Below, piece after piece: positions 38,180 through 46,480 of a DNA stretch of 64,000 nucleotides (its first letter is position 1; each line of letters opens with the position of its first letter). This DNA is from Phyllobacterium sp. OV277. Its GTDB lineage: Bacteria > Pseudomonadota > Alphaproteobacteria > Rhizobiales > Rhizobiaceae. Where the stretch lies: assembly GCF_900104355.1 (NCBI RefSeq), contig NZ_FNIY01000007.1:120054-184053 (forward strand), read 5' to 3'. A model generated the notes under the pieces. The model was not told the origin of the DNA. It worked only from the letters and a program-made list of their open reading frames with translations, and made no database searches. The translations under genes and the position numbers were made by a program.

Positions 38180-38252
38180 GTTCCCCTTTGAGCATCGTTC
38201 ACAACGGTTCAACGAACCATGTCAAACGCAACACTCAACAGAGATACAAATC

Positions 38253-38432
38253 ATGACAACTCTTCTCACACGCTTTCTTAAGGACGAGTCCGGCGCAACC
38301 GCGATCGAGTATGGCCTGATCGCTGCCCTCATCTCCGTCGGCATCATTGCTGGCGCTTCCTCGCTCGGTACCAGCCTTGGAACACTATTTACCAACCTCG
38401 GCACCAAGCTCAACGGCGTAACTGTTCCATAA
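38253..38432 (+). CDS. Flp/Fap-type pilin, copy 2
   Basis: A 59-residue pilin identical to copy 1 through the N-terminal half (DESGATAIEYGLIAALISVG) and diverging only in the last 20 residues (LGTLFTNLGTKLNGVTVP). The 45 bp upstream (GGTTCAACGAA..TCAAACGCAAC..CAACAG) and the downstream hairpin are also repeated, so the unit of duplication is about 290 bp. Confidence 0.92.
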   Translation: MTTLLTRFLKDESGATAIEYGLIAALISVGIIAGASSLGTSLGTLFTNLGTKLNGVTVP

Positions 38433-38442
38433 GCATGCATCT

Positions 38443-38487
38443 GGGGCTGCCTGCCAAGCGGGCAGCCCCAGATAATATTGATTTTTT
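38443..38487 (+). terminator. Terminator after pilin copy 2
   Basis: GGGGCTGCCTGCC-AAGC-GGGCAGCCCC followed after 12 nt by a T-run (38482-38487). It is the counterpart of the hairpin after copy 1. Confidence 0.75.
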
Positions 38488-38599
38488 TACTCAAGTATAT
38501 TGTTCGCAGATCAATATTTACAATTGATGCAAAAGCTTGTTTCGTTTCTCCGGTTTGATTCAGAATAACTCTGAACAAAACTGATTGGGGGACGGCATC

Positions 38600-39085
38600 A
38601 TGATCTTTGGCATGACCTATTATACTTTCTTCCACGTACTCATCAGCCTTGTCGGCATCATATCAGGACTTGTTGTTCTCGCGGGCCTGTTGAATTCCGA
38701 CAGGAAGGATGGCTGGACGCTGATCTTTCTCATTACCACCGTCGCGACCAGTCTAACCGGATTTGGATTTCCCTATAGCGGATTTACACCTGCCATCGGC
38801 GTCGGGATCATTTCCATTGTCTTTCTCGCCGCCGCAATCGCAGCGCGTTATCCCTATCGCCTCGTGAATTCGGCGCGCTGGATTTATGTGGTGACCGCAA
38901 TCATCTCGCTTTACCTCAACGTTTTCGTGCTGGTCGCCCAGTCCTTCCAGAAGATACCACCGCTCAACGCACTCGCCCCTACCGGAACGGAGCCACCTTT
39001 CGCCATTGCTCAGGGGATTGTGCTTGTTCTGTTTGTCATTGCCGGATTTGCATCGCTTCGCCGCTTCCATCCCATTATCCGGTAG
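38600..39085 (+). CDS. Small integral membrane protein, four TM
   Basis: A 161-residue protein with four hydrophobic segments (about 8-28, 36-58, 65-88 and 98-118) and a fifth near the C-terminus (AIAQGIVLVLFVIAGFASLR). Start MIFGMTYYTFFHVLISLVGI; GGGGGA lies upstream. I recall similar proteins in many proteobacteria annotated only as membrane protein. Function unknown. Confidence 0.7.
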   Translation: MIFGMTYYTFFHVLISLVGIISGLVVLAGLLNSDRKDGWTLIFLITTVATSLTGFGFPYSGFTPAIGVGIISIVFLAAAIAARYPYRLVNSARWIYVVTAIISLYLNVFVLVAQSFQKIPPLNALAPTGTEPPFAIAQGIVLVLFVIAGFASLRRFHPIIR

Positions 39086-39162
39086 TGCAAAACTCTCCCA
39101 AACGCTCGACAGCGGCATAAAGACCGATTAAATCTTGACCGCAATTTTGGGGGAGTTCTTTT

Positions 39163-39531
39163 ATGAAATCGATCTATCTTTCGGCGGCGTTTTTGCTCGC
39201 CATGCAAACCGTGAGCCACGCGCAGCCAATCGACAGTTACACGGCAAGGCTTAGTTCGACCGATCATTTCAATTCCAACGGTCAAAGGCTGGACAGCGCC
39301 GCGGCGATTATCCGTCAGGACCGTGCCAATTATTATGTTTATGGCAATCGGGATGCCGAGGATCACGGGGACAGCTTCTTTCGCAGCAAAGAAAATCGCG
39401 CCCGTCTTGAAAGCATGCTCAATCGTGGCAAATTCACGCCGGGAGCTCGGCGTGCCATCATCAATGGCACACCGCTGATTCATGTCGACATCTACGAGGA
39501 TTATATCGAGGTTGAGGTCGAATCCGATTGA
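39163..39531 (+). CDS. Small secreted protein
   Basis: A 122-residue protein with a signal peptide (MKSIYLSAAFLLAMQTVSHA). The mature part is hydrophilic with RLSSTDHFNSNGQRL, DRANYYVYGNRDAEDHG and an acidic tail (EDYIEVEVESD). Not a family I can name. GGGGGAG-type ribosome site upstream. Confidence 0.65.
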   Translation: MKSIYLSAAFLLAMQTVSHAQPIDSYTARLSSTDHFNSNGQRLDSAAAIIRQDRANYYVYGNRDAEDHGDSFFRSKENRARLESMLNRGKFTPGARRAIINGTPLIHVDIYEDYIEVEVESD

Positions 39532-39782
39532 TTGAACGGTAGCCAGACGGCTCCCGGCCCGTCTTGGCGCAAACCAGTAACGGCATCCAATGTACGGGTG
39601 GCGGAATTTTGCTTCAAAAAACTGAAATATTAGCTCTCCCGCACCGCTCGGGTCAGTGTTATTATAAGCCTGCTGAATTGTTCTCGAATTGCCACGCCGG
39701 TCGAACGTGAATTGGTCCTCACCCCGATTGCAGGCTCAAATCCGTTGACTGTTGCCTGGCCCGGCCCATGCAGGAGAAGGCA

Positions 39783-39917
39783 ATGGATGAGGACGACGAC
39801 GAGAGAAGAGAGAAAGACGACTACGCACCCTATATGACCCCCGTATGGGGCTATCTTTTTGTTTTCATGATTATTATACCCATTGTTCTCGTTCTCGGCC
39901 GCAAGTTTGGCCGATGA
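39783..39917 (+). CDS. Acidic single-TM miniprotein (family copy 1)
   Basis: A 44-residue ORF: MDEDDDERREKDDYAPYMTP then VWGYLFVFMIIIPIVLVLGR and KFGR. The very acidic head, Y..TP.W motif and TM tail recur in the 42-residue ORF at 50283. AGGAGA is upstream. It ends 1 bp before the end of the lyase gene on the other strand. The acidic head should be cytosolic or periplasmic depending on the basic C-terminus, which favours C-in. Confidence 0.55.
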   Translation: MDEDDDERREKDDYAPYMTPVWGYLFVFMIIIPIVLVLGRKFGR

Positions 39918-39918
39918 G

Positions 39919-41391
39919 CTACCGCATTTGCAGGCGTTGCACGAGGCGGTAAACATCTTCGCCAAGCGGCCGATCTTCTTGCAGGGTCTCGGAAATGGCG
40001 CGAACCAGATCATAGGTCGGGCGCGTACCGCCACCACAGTGGTGCTCCGGCCGTAGATCAATCGCCTGTGCTGCCGCCAGCATTTCGCACGCCACAACAT
40101 GGCGCCAAAGATCCAGCATCTCGGCGCATTTTGTCACTGCCAGAAGCGTCTGGGTTGCGTGGTCTTCAACGCCTTCCGAAACGGGCAGGAAATCCAGCAA
40201 AACGGGATTGGCCTTGTGGCGGATCGCCCCTATCAGGGCGGTGACGGTTTTCTGCAACGGGACAAACCCTGCCGATGCGCCGCCCACGGGCGAAAGGTAG
40301 CGTGGCAAGCCATTGCGGCTCGAACCCGTCAGCTGAATGAACCTGGCAGCACTGGCAAGCGCGGTCTGCGCAACGGCAAGTCCAAGGGTTTCGAAGGCCA
40401 GCGCCAGAGATGGCGTATGAAAATTGCCCGTTGATAGCACCCTGTTCTCATCGATAAGCACCAAGGGATTGTCTGCCGCTGCGTTGAGCTCAATCTCAAC
40501 AGCTTCTGTTGCAGTTGTCAGGGCCTGCGCCAACGCGCCGTGGATCGAGGCTACGCAACGCAGGCTGAGCGGGTCCTGAATGGCGGCTCGCGCTTCATGT
40601 AGCGACGAGCCTTCAAGCCGTTTGAGAAGCTTTTCCGCTTCCTGTGCCTGTCCTGCGGCGGGACGTGCTTGCTGGATGGCTGGCGTGAGGATCAGCGGAT
40701 TGCCGCCGAGCCCCTCAAAGCTGAGTGCCGCAGCATCCCGCTGCCACTCAAACAAAACAGTTGTATCGACAACAGCAAGTGCTCCCTTGCCTACTGAAAC
40801 CGCAGAAGCATTGAGCAGCGACAACCCATCCTTGGGGCCAAGCGTTGAAGGTTCAAGGCCGGCCCTCGATAGGGCTTCTGTGGAAGCAAGCACCTCGCCC
40901 TGATATTCTGCCAGCCCCTCGCCGATCAGTGTCTGCGCGATGGCAGAAAGAAGCACAAGATCACCCGCACCGATGGAACCAATGGATGGCACCACGGGAT
41001 GCACTTCGCTGTTCAGGAGTGCCAGCAAATCATTAAAGACATGAGGCGAGATGCCGGAGCCGCCAACCGCCAGCATGGACAATCTTGCGGCCATCACCGC
41101 GCGGGTCACATCCCGTGGCAAGGATGAGCCAACACCGACGCCGCGGCCGCGCACCAGTTGCTGCTGGAAATGAAACGTTTCATTGCCCACTGACGTCTTC
41201 AGATTGGCACCAAGGCCCGTATTCAGACCATAGATTTGTTGTCCCGTTGCCGCCACCTGATCAAGAACGCTTCTCGCTTTTGCCAGTTTGGCCGAAACCT
41301 CTGGCGTAGCCTTCACAGCAATGTACCTGCGCGCCACGGCTTCGATATCGGCAACCGTGACGCCTGCCCCTTGGAGAATGAGCGTGCTCAT
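39919..41391 (-). CDS. Histidine/aromatic ammonia-lyase family protein lacking the MIO serine
   Basis: A 490-residue HAL/PAL-fold protein. Most landmarks are kept: IYGLNTGLG (Tyr54), LLN (Asn194), QDP (Gln272), Arg278, GNFH (Phe324) and VEDH (Glu409). The Ala-Ser-Gly triad that cyclises to the MIO cofactor is missing its serine: the loop reads GSIGAGDL at residues 138-145 where classic enzymes have GSVGASGDL. The catalytic His near 83 is Arg83 and the catalytic Tyr near 280 is Leu275. A normal ammonia-lyase mechanism is therefore unlikely. MIO-free elimination is known for ergothionase, which has a trimethylammonium leaving group; I infer a comparable betaine-type substrate. It is the last gene of the nine-gene operon. 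Confidence 0.85.
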   Translation of the reverse strand: MSTLILQGAGVTVADIEAVARRYIAVKATPEVSAKLAKARSVLDQVAATGQQIYGLNTGLGANLKTSVGNETFHFQQQLVRGRGVGVGSSLPRDVTRAVMAARLSMLAVGGSGISPHVFNDLLALLNSEVHPVVPSIGSIGAGDLVLLSAIAQTLIGEGLAEYQGEVLASTEALSRAGLEPSTLGPKDGLSLLNASAVSVGKGALAVVDTTVLFEWQRDAAALSFEGLGGNPLILTPAIQQARPAAGQAQEAEKLLKRLEGSSLHEARAAIQDPLSLRCVASIHGALAQALTTATEAVEIELNAAADNPLVLIDENRVLSTGNFHTPSLALAFETLGLAVAQTALASAARFIQLTGSSRNGLPRYLSPVGGASAGFVPLQKTVTALIGAIRHKANPVLLDFLPVSEGVEDHATQTLLAVTKCAEMLDLWRHVVACEMLAAAQAIDLRPEHHCGGGTRPTYDLVRAISETLQEDRPLGEDVYRLVQRLQMR

Positions 41392-42389
41392 GCAAACCGC
41401 AGCCTTTGGCCGATATTGTTCGCCTTGGCCTTCTCAAGCATGGCATAGCCAAGCGCTATGTCGCTGAGCGACAGGCCGCGATGCCAGAACAGAATGGTCT
41501 CGCTATCGTTCTCACGCCCTGATCTGTGACCGGCAACGATCTGGCCAAGCTCCGCATGCAGCGTCTGTTCAGACAGTTTGCCCGCCTCGACATGGGCACG
41601 CAATGATCCGAACTTGCCGCCCTTGCACTGCCCCCAATCATCAACCACCAGCTTGTCCATGATGTCGGTCAGTGACAATTCCACTGCACTCATGGTCCCG
41701 TAAGGCACCACAAAGGCTCCGGGTTTGATCCATTCGGTTTTCAGCATCGGCGTTGGTTCCGGCAGGCGCGAGGCCTCGACCACAATATCCGCTCCTTCGA
41801 CACAGGCCTGCCAGTTGTCAACAACGGTTATTGTCTTGCCGAGATCCTTGGAGAGCTTTTCGGCAAAGGCATTGCGGCTTTCCGGGCGGCGCGAATGCAC
41901 GCGGATTTCATCGAAATCATAGAGATGATCGAGCAGCCGCACATTCCAGTAGGCTGTACCGCGCGCGCCGATATGGCCAAGCACTTTTGAGTTCTTGCGC
42001 GCCAGATGTTTGGCACCAAGCGCAGTGATGGCGCCGGTGCGCATATCCGTGATCACAGTCGCATCAAGAATGGCTTTCGGTGCGCCAGTGCGCGGATCAA
42101 ACAGGTTGAGTACGCCGAATTCAGAAGGATAGTTCAGCTTGTAGTTGTCAACGAAGTCGCCAACAATCTTCACTCCGGCCAGATTGAGCGGTGCCACATA
42201 GCCACGCAACACGTTAAAATGGCCATGAAACGTTTCATCCGGCTCAAGATGCACGCGCGGCTCGATCACAGTCTCACCATTGCCCTGTGCTCTAAGCGAG
42301 GTTTCAATGGCGCTGAGAATTTCCGCATTGGTCAAAGCGAGAGCCTCGATATCGAAGGCATTCAGATAGTCGATATAGATCGGTTTCAT
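41388..42389 (-). CDS. Ornithine cyclodeaminase / mu-crystallin family protein
   Basis: A 333-residue NAD(P)-binding protein. ATVITDMRTGAITALGAKHL is the family's substrate-side block, and VLGHIGARGTAYWNVRLL near residue 140 is the dinucleotide fold. The family includes ornithine cyclodeaminase, alanine dehydrogenase and ketimine reductases; databases sometimes call this subgroup 'tyramine oxidase subunit B' (from memory). ATG 42389 is preferred (GAGAG upstream) to the ATG at 42407 that overlaps the previous stop. It is coupled by 4 bp to the lyase gene, so it may act on the lyase's substrate or product. Confidence 0.82.
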   Translation of the reverse strand: MKPIYIDYLNAFDIEALALTNAEILSAIETSLRAQGNGETVIEPRVHLEPDETFHGHFNVLRGYVAPLNLAGVKIVGDFVDNYKLNYPSEFGVLNLFDPRTGAPKAILDATVITDMRTGAITALGAKHLARKNSKVLGHIGARGTAYWNVRLLDHLYDFDEIRVHSRRPESRNAFAEKLSKDLGKTITVVDNWQACVEGADIVVEASRLPEPTPMLKTEWIKPGAFVVPYGTMSAVELSLTDIMDKLVVDDWGQCKGGKFGSLRAHVEAGKLSEQTLHAELGQIVAGHRSGRENDSETILFWHRGLSLSDIALGYAMLEKAKANNIGQRLRFA

Positions 42390-42403
42390 ATGGTTCTCTC
42401 TGC

Positions 42404-43726
42404 TCATGATATACGCGCCGGTTTTCTGACACCCAGGTTTTCGCGCAATGTGCGCCCTTCATAATTCTCGCGAAAAAGACCACGACGGCGCAGTTCCGGC
42501 ACCACAAGGGTGGTAAAATCCTCAAGGCCCGTAGGAAACAGCGGCGGCATGACATTGAACCCGTCAGCCGCTCCGCCGCGAAACCGCTCCTCCAATGCAT
42601 CGGCAATCTGAACGGGCGTTCCGATCAATTGCCAGTGGCCGCGCGCACCGGCGAAATGCCGGGCCAATTGGCGGATCGACAGATTTTCGCGCTTGCCAAG
42701 GTCGATAATCAGCTGCTGTCTGCTCTGGATACCATCGGTTTGCGGCATGTCAGGCAATGGCCCGTCCAGCGGGTGGTTGGACAGGTCTTTGATGCTGAGA
42801 TAACTCGCCAGCAGCGCCACACCGACCTGATCGGGGATCAGCTCCTGCAGCGCATCGTATTTTGCCCGCGCTTCGCTTTCCGTCTCACCGACAATGGGTG
42901 AAACACCCGGCATGATCTTGAGATCATCGGCACTCCTGCCAAATTTTGGCAGTCGCGCTTTTACATCCGCATAGAAGGCTTGCGCTTCCTGCAAAGTCTG
43001 GGCAGCGGAGAACACCACATCGGCGGTGCGCGCGGCGAGGTCCTTGCCGACATCAGACGCCCCGGCCTGTACCATAACCGGCCTGCCCTGCGGCGATCTC
43101 TGGCTATCGAGCAATCCCTTGACGGAAAAATGCGTGCCGTGATGATCCGCCGGATGGAGTTTTGTCGGATCGGCATAGATGCCCTTTGCACCGTCGAGAA
43201 TGTAGGCGCCCTCGTCCACGCTATCCCAGACTGCAACAGCAGCCTCTGCAAACTCTTCCGCCCGCTCATAGCGCTGGCCATGCGGGCGCAAGCCACTGGA
43301 AACGAAATTCTCCGCCTCCAGATCGCTGGCCGAGGTCACCAGATTCCATCCGGCACGGCCACCGCTGAGCTGATCGAGCGAGGCAAATGTTCGCGCCAGA
43401 CCATAGGGCTCGTTATAGGTGGTTGAGGCCGTGGCAACGAGACCGATATGGGTGGTATTGACCGCAAGCGCCGCCAAAAGGCTGAGCGGCTCGAAGCTGG
43501 TGGAACGCGCCGCCTGACTGGCAATTTCAGGATTGCGCTCGCGAATGGCAGCGGCATCCTCGATGAACACCATATCAAACTTGGCCCGCTCGGCCATCTG
43601 CGCCAACGCGATGAAATGGCCGATATCGACACCCGCATTGGCGTGGGCATCGGGATGACGCCACGCGGCGATATGGTGTCCGCCTGCCATAAGAAAGGCA
43701 CCGAGTTTCATCTGCTTCGTGCTCAT
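42404..43726 (-). CDS. LLM-class flavin-dependent monooxygenase (NtaA/SnaA/DszA family), long form
   Basis: A 440-residue bacterial-luciferase-like TIM-barrel enzyme using FMNH2 from a separate reductase. Family blocks: KFDMVFIEDAA near residue 50, ATASTTYNEPYGLARTFASL near residue 100, and SGGRAGWNLVTSASDLEAEN near residue 125, then GTPVQIADALEERF near residue 380. Relatives oxidise C-S or C-N bonds (dibenzothiophene sulfone, nitrilotriacetate, dimethyl sulfide). The stop overlaps the next ATG, and the start is coupled to the second LLM gene. Confidence 0.88.
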   Translation of the reverse strand: MSTKQMKLGAFLMAGGHHIAAWRHPDAHANAGVDIGHFIALAQMAERAKFDMVFIEDAAAIRERNPEIASQAARSTSFEPLSLLAALAVNTTHIGLVATASTTYNEPYGLARTFASLDQLSGGRAGWNLVTSASDLEAENFVSSGLRPHGQRYERAEEFAEAAVAVWDSVDEGAYILDGAKGIYADPTKLHPADHHGTHFSVKGLLDSQRSPQGRPVMVQAGASDVGKDLAARTADVVFSAAQTLQEAQAFYADVKARLPKFGRSADDLKIMPGVSPIVGETESEARAKYDALQELIPDQVGVALLASYLSIKDLSNHPLDGPLPDMPQTDGIQSRQQLIIDLGKRENLSIRQLARHFAGARGHWQLIGTPVQIADALEERFRGGAADGFNVMPPLFPTGLEDFTTLVVPELRRRGLFRENYEGRTLRENLGVRKPARIS

Positions 43727-44754
43727 GATGCGCGCTCCAGACGATCCGGATGAGCAAGCCCAAGATGGCCACGCAAGGTCAATTCCTCATAGGCGTTGCG
43801 GAAAAGTCCGCGTTGCCGCAATTCGGGTATGACCAGATCAACGAAACCGGTCACACCTTCGGGGGCAACGGGCGGCAGAATGACAAAGCCATCAAGACCA
43901 GCGGTTTCCGCCAAAGCCTTCATGCGCTCGGCAATCCCGGCAGGTGTGCCAACGATCTCAAGCGCATCGGGAATGGCATTCAGTTCGTCTGACGATGAAT
44001 TGCCGACCATAGGGATGATATTCGCCAGAACCCGTACATCTTTCCGGCGGCGTCCAAAGGCGGAAAGGCTGCTGTTCAAGCGTGCGGAGAGTGTCTTTAC
44101 TTCCTCGGATGAGGGAGACGGCAGAAAAATCACATCGGCAACACGCGCTGCGATCTCAAATGTATTGGCTGTCAGCACATGGCTGATCACGGGCCTACCC
44201 TGCGGCGAACGATTAACATTCAATGGTCCGCGAACGGTGAAATGCGTGCCCTTGTGATTGAGAACATGCATTTTATCCGGTTCGAAAAAGCGGCCCTGTG
44301 CCTTGTCATAGACAAAGGCATCGTCCGCCCAGCTGTCCCAAAGTCCCGATACCACATCAAGATATTCCAGATCGCGCTCGAGCTTTTCCGAACCCACGAC
44401 ATTCCAGCCGGTGCGGCCCTTGCTGATCGAATCCAGTGAGGCAAAACGGCGGGCAAGATTATAAGGCTCGTGCTGGTGCGTGGCAGCGGTGGAAATAAAG
44501 CCGATTTTGCCCGCCGCCGTTGCAAGAGCTGCGACCAGCGTCGTTAGCTCAAATGGCACAGCAAGAGGCGACAGGTCATTTTCAGGTCTTTGACCAAGAC
44601 GATCCGCGAGCAGGACGAAATCCAGCCCGCCATCCTCGGCCTTTTTCACCTGCGCCGCCAGATGACTAAACTCAAGCGCGCCCCGGTCAGTGCCGCTTCT
44701 GCGCCATGCAGCGGGGTGATGTCCGAACGGGGTCAGGGATAGCCCGATATGCAT
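43723..44754 (-). CDS. LLM-class flavin-dependent oxidoreductase, short form
   Basis: A 343-residue paralogue of the preceding LLM enzyme. It shares ATHQHEPYNLARRFASLDSI, SKGRTGWNVVGSE, GPLNVNRSPQGRPVI and the C-terminal IPELRQRGLFRNAYEELTLR. Compared with the 440-residue paralogue it lacks about 75 residues between VRVLANIIPMVG and IVGTPAGIAERMKAL, the region that caps the active site. It shares one base with the DUF427 stop. The pair may act in sequence or as a heterodimer like LuxA/LuxB. Confidence 0.86.
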   Translation of the reverse strand: MHIGLSLTPFGHHPAAWRRSGTDRGALEFSHLAAQVKKAEDGGLDFVLLADRLGQRPENDLSPLAVPFELTTLVAALATAAGKIGFISTAATHQHEPYNLARRFASLDSISKGRTGWNVVGSEKLERDLEYLDVVSGLWDSWADDAFVYDKAQGRFFEPDKMHVLNHKGTHFTVRGPLNVNRSPQGRPVISHVLTANTFEIAARVADVIFLPSPSSEEVKTLSARLNSSLSAFGRRRKDVRVLANIIPMVGNSSSDELNAIPDALEIVGTPAGIAERMKALAETAGLDGFVILPPVAPEGVTGFVDLVIPELRQRGLFRNAYEELTLRGHLGLAHPDRLERAS

Positions 44755-45497
44755 TATTCCGCATCCCCGGTGCTGACACGGATATTGTCGATCCTTTCAT
44801 TGTAGAACGAGATCAATCCCTTGATCCTGCCAGCCTCATAAAGTGGCTCCGGATAATACCAGACGATATTCTCGTGGCGTTTACCGTCGAGTTCGAAATG
44901 ATAGTAGGAGGCCCTGCCCTTATAGGGGCAATAGCTATGCAGCGGGCTTTCCACCAATGTACCGGCGATCAGGTCCTCTACCGGGAAATAGTAACGGGTG
45001 ATGAGATTGGTTTCGAACAGGAAAATCGCACGGTTTGTCCGGGCAACAAGCTTGCCAGCGACAAAGACTTCAACAAGACGCGAGCTGTTGATGGTGTCGA
45101 TGCGCCAATGAACATTGCGCGGATGACCAAAGATTTCCTCATCCTCCTCAAACCAGCGCACCGCACTCCATGCAACGGTGACATAATCGGCGAGATTGGG
45201 CACACCTTGAGGCACGTTCTCGTAACTCCATGCGCTGTCTTCACCCGCAAGCGACCAGTAGCGCCTTGGCCCGAGCACAGGTGATGCGCCGGTTTTTGAT
45301 GAAGGTTCAAGGGCGCCCTCGCGGAAATCGGATTTCGGCAGGTAGTAAACCGGGTGCCCACCGTTCTCGTAGACGACAATCGCCTTGGCGCTGTCGGCGA
45401 TTACCTCTTCGCCGAGCTTCAGACGGATGCGGCGATAGGTCGGCTCAATCAGGATGGCGGGGATTTCATTGGAACGATAGCTGATGGACATAAGCAC
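44754..45497 (-). CDS. Double DUF427 domain protein
   Basis: A 247-residue protein made of two DUF427 units, about residues 15-115 and 130-240. Each has the pattern V(I/A)ADSxxA...E....YY(L/F)P, with GGHPVYYLPKSDFREGALEP in the first and NLITRYYFPVEDLIAGTLVE plus IVWYYPEPLYEAGRIKGLIS in the second. DUF427 is beta-rich with no known activity. Its place inside this operon suggests a ligand-binding or isomerase-like step, but that is inference. Confidence 0.82.
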   Translation of the reverse strand: MLMSISYRSNEIPAILIEPTYRRIRLKLGEEVIADSAKAIVVYENGGHPVYYLPKSDFREGALEPSSKTGASPVLGPRRYWSLAGEDSAWSYENVPQGVPNLADYVTVAWSAVRWFEEDEEIFGHPRNVHWRIDTINSSRLVEVFVAGKLVARTNRAIFLFETNLITRYYFPVEDLIAGTLVESPLHSYCPYKGRASYYHFELDGKRHENIVWYYPEPLYEAGRIKGLISFYNERIDNIRVSTGDAE

Positions 45498-45547
45498 TCT
45501 CCAAAGGTGAGTTTCTATCGAGATGCCTGATCGAACGCTTCGCGGGA

Positions 45548-46480
45548 TCAGACGGAAAAAATCGCATCGCGGGTCAATTGGCCCTTCACAGCACCTGATG
45601 CATCGGTCACAGCAAGCACGTCGCTATTGGCCGCCACCATCAATGCCAGCGCATCACGCAGATTGCTTGTTGAAGCAACCATGTGTGCCCCTTGCCGCGG
45701 CTTATCTGCCGTCATGGCATGATCGACAGTAAACAGGCTCAGGCGCTTGATTGCACGGTCTATGCCGACGAAGTTTTCGACAAATGCGTCAGCCGGGTGA
45801 GACAGGATGGCATCCGGCGTATCATACTGGACAATCTTGCCGCTTTTCATGAGGGCGATACGGTCGCCCAGACGAATGGCTTCGTCGAGATCATGCGTCA
45901 CCAATACAACTGTCTTGCGCACGCGCTGCAATATCTGGCGGAACTCGTCCTGCAACCGTGTGCGTGCAATCGGATCGATAGCGCCAAATGGCTCATCCAA
46001 CAACAGAACGGGCGGATCAGCTGCCAAGGCGCGCGCCACGCCGATGCGCTGGCGCTGGCCGCCCGATAGCTGGCGCGGATAGCGTTTGAGCATCTCAGCC
46101 GGATCAAGCCCAACGAGATGCAGAAGCTCGTCAGTCCGGTTCCTGATTTTGGCGTCGTCCCAGCCGAGAAGCTTTGGCACGGCGGCAATATTCTGGGCGA
46201 TGGTCATATGCGGGAACAGACCTACCTGCTGGATCACATATCCGATATGGCGACGCAGGATCACCGGATCAACCTTTGTGACGTCCTCGCCATTGACAAT
46301 AATCGTGCCCTCGGTTGGATCGATCAACCGGTTGATCATGCGCATGGTGGTGGTCTTGCCGCAACCCGACGGCCCGATCAGCGCGACCGTCGAACCTTCG
46401 GGAACGATGAGACTGAGATCGTCAACCGAAGCAACGCTGCCTTCCGTATAGCGCTTGGTGACGTGCTGCATATTGATCAT
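45548..46480 (-). CDS. Betaine-type (OpuC/YehX-like) ABC transporter ATPase
   Basis: A 310-residue ATPase with Walker A GPSGCGKTTTMRMINRL, Q-loop GYVIQQVGLFPHMTI, signature YPRQLSGGQRQRIGVARAL, Walker B VLLLDEPFGAIDPIART and switch LVTHDLDEAIRLG. After residue 240 comes a CBS-like tail (VASTSNLRDALALMVAANSD), the osmosensing type of tail seen in OpuCA. It overlaps the first permease by one base. It powers uptake of a quaternary-ammonium-like substrate, identity unknown. Confidence 0.9.
   Translation of the reverse strand: MINMQHVTKRYTEGSVASVDDLSLIVPEGSTVALIGPSGCGKTTTMRMINRLIDPTEGTIIVNGEDVTKVDPVILRRHIGYVIQQVGLFPHMTIAQNIAAVPKLLGWDDAKIRNRTDELLHLVGLDPAEMLKRYPRQLSGGQRQRIGVARALAADPPVLLLDEPFGAIDPIARTRLQDEFRQILQRVRKTVVLVTHDLDEAIRLGDRIALMKSGKIVQYDTPDAILSHPADAFVENFVGIDRAIKRLSLFTVDHAMTADKPRQGAHMVASTSNLRDALALMVAANSDVLAVTDASGAVKGQLTRDAIFSV

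Noticed and set aside
39919..41391. Calling this gene hutH of a histidine-utilisation operon
   Set aside because: No urocanase, imidazolonepropionase or formiminoglutamate genes are near, and the MIO serine is missing.
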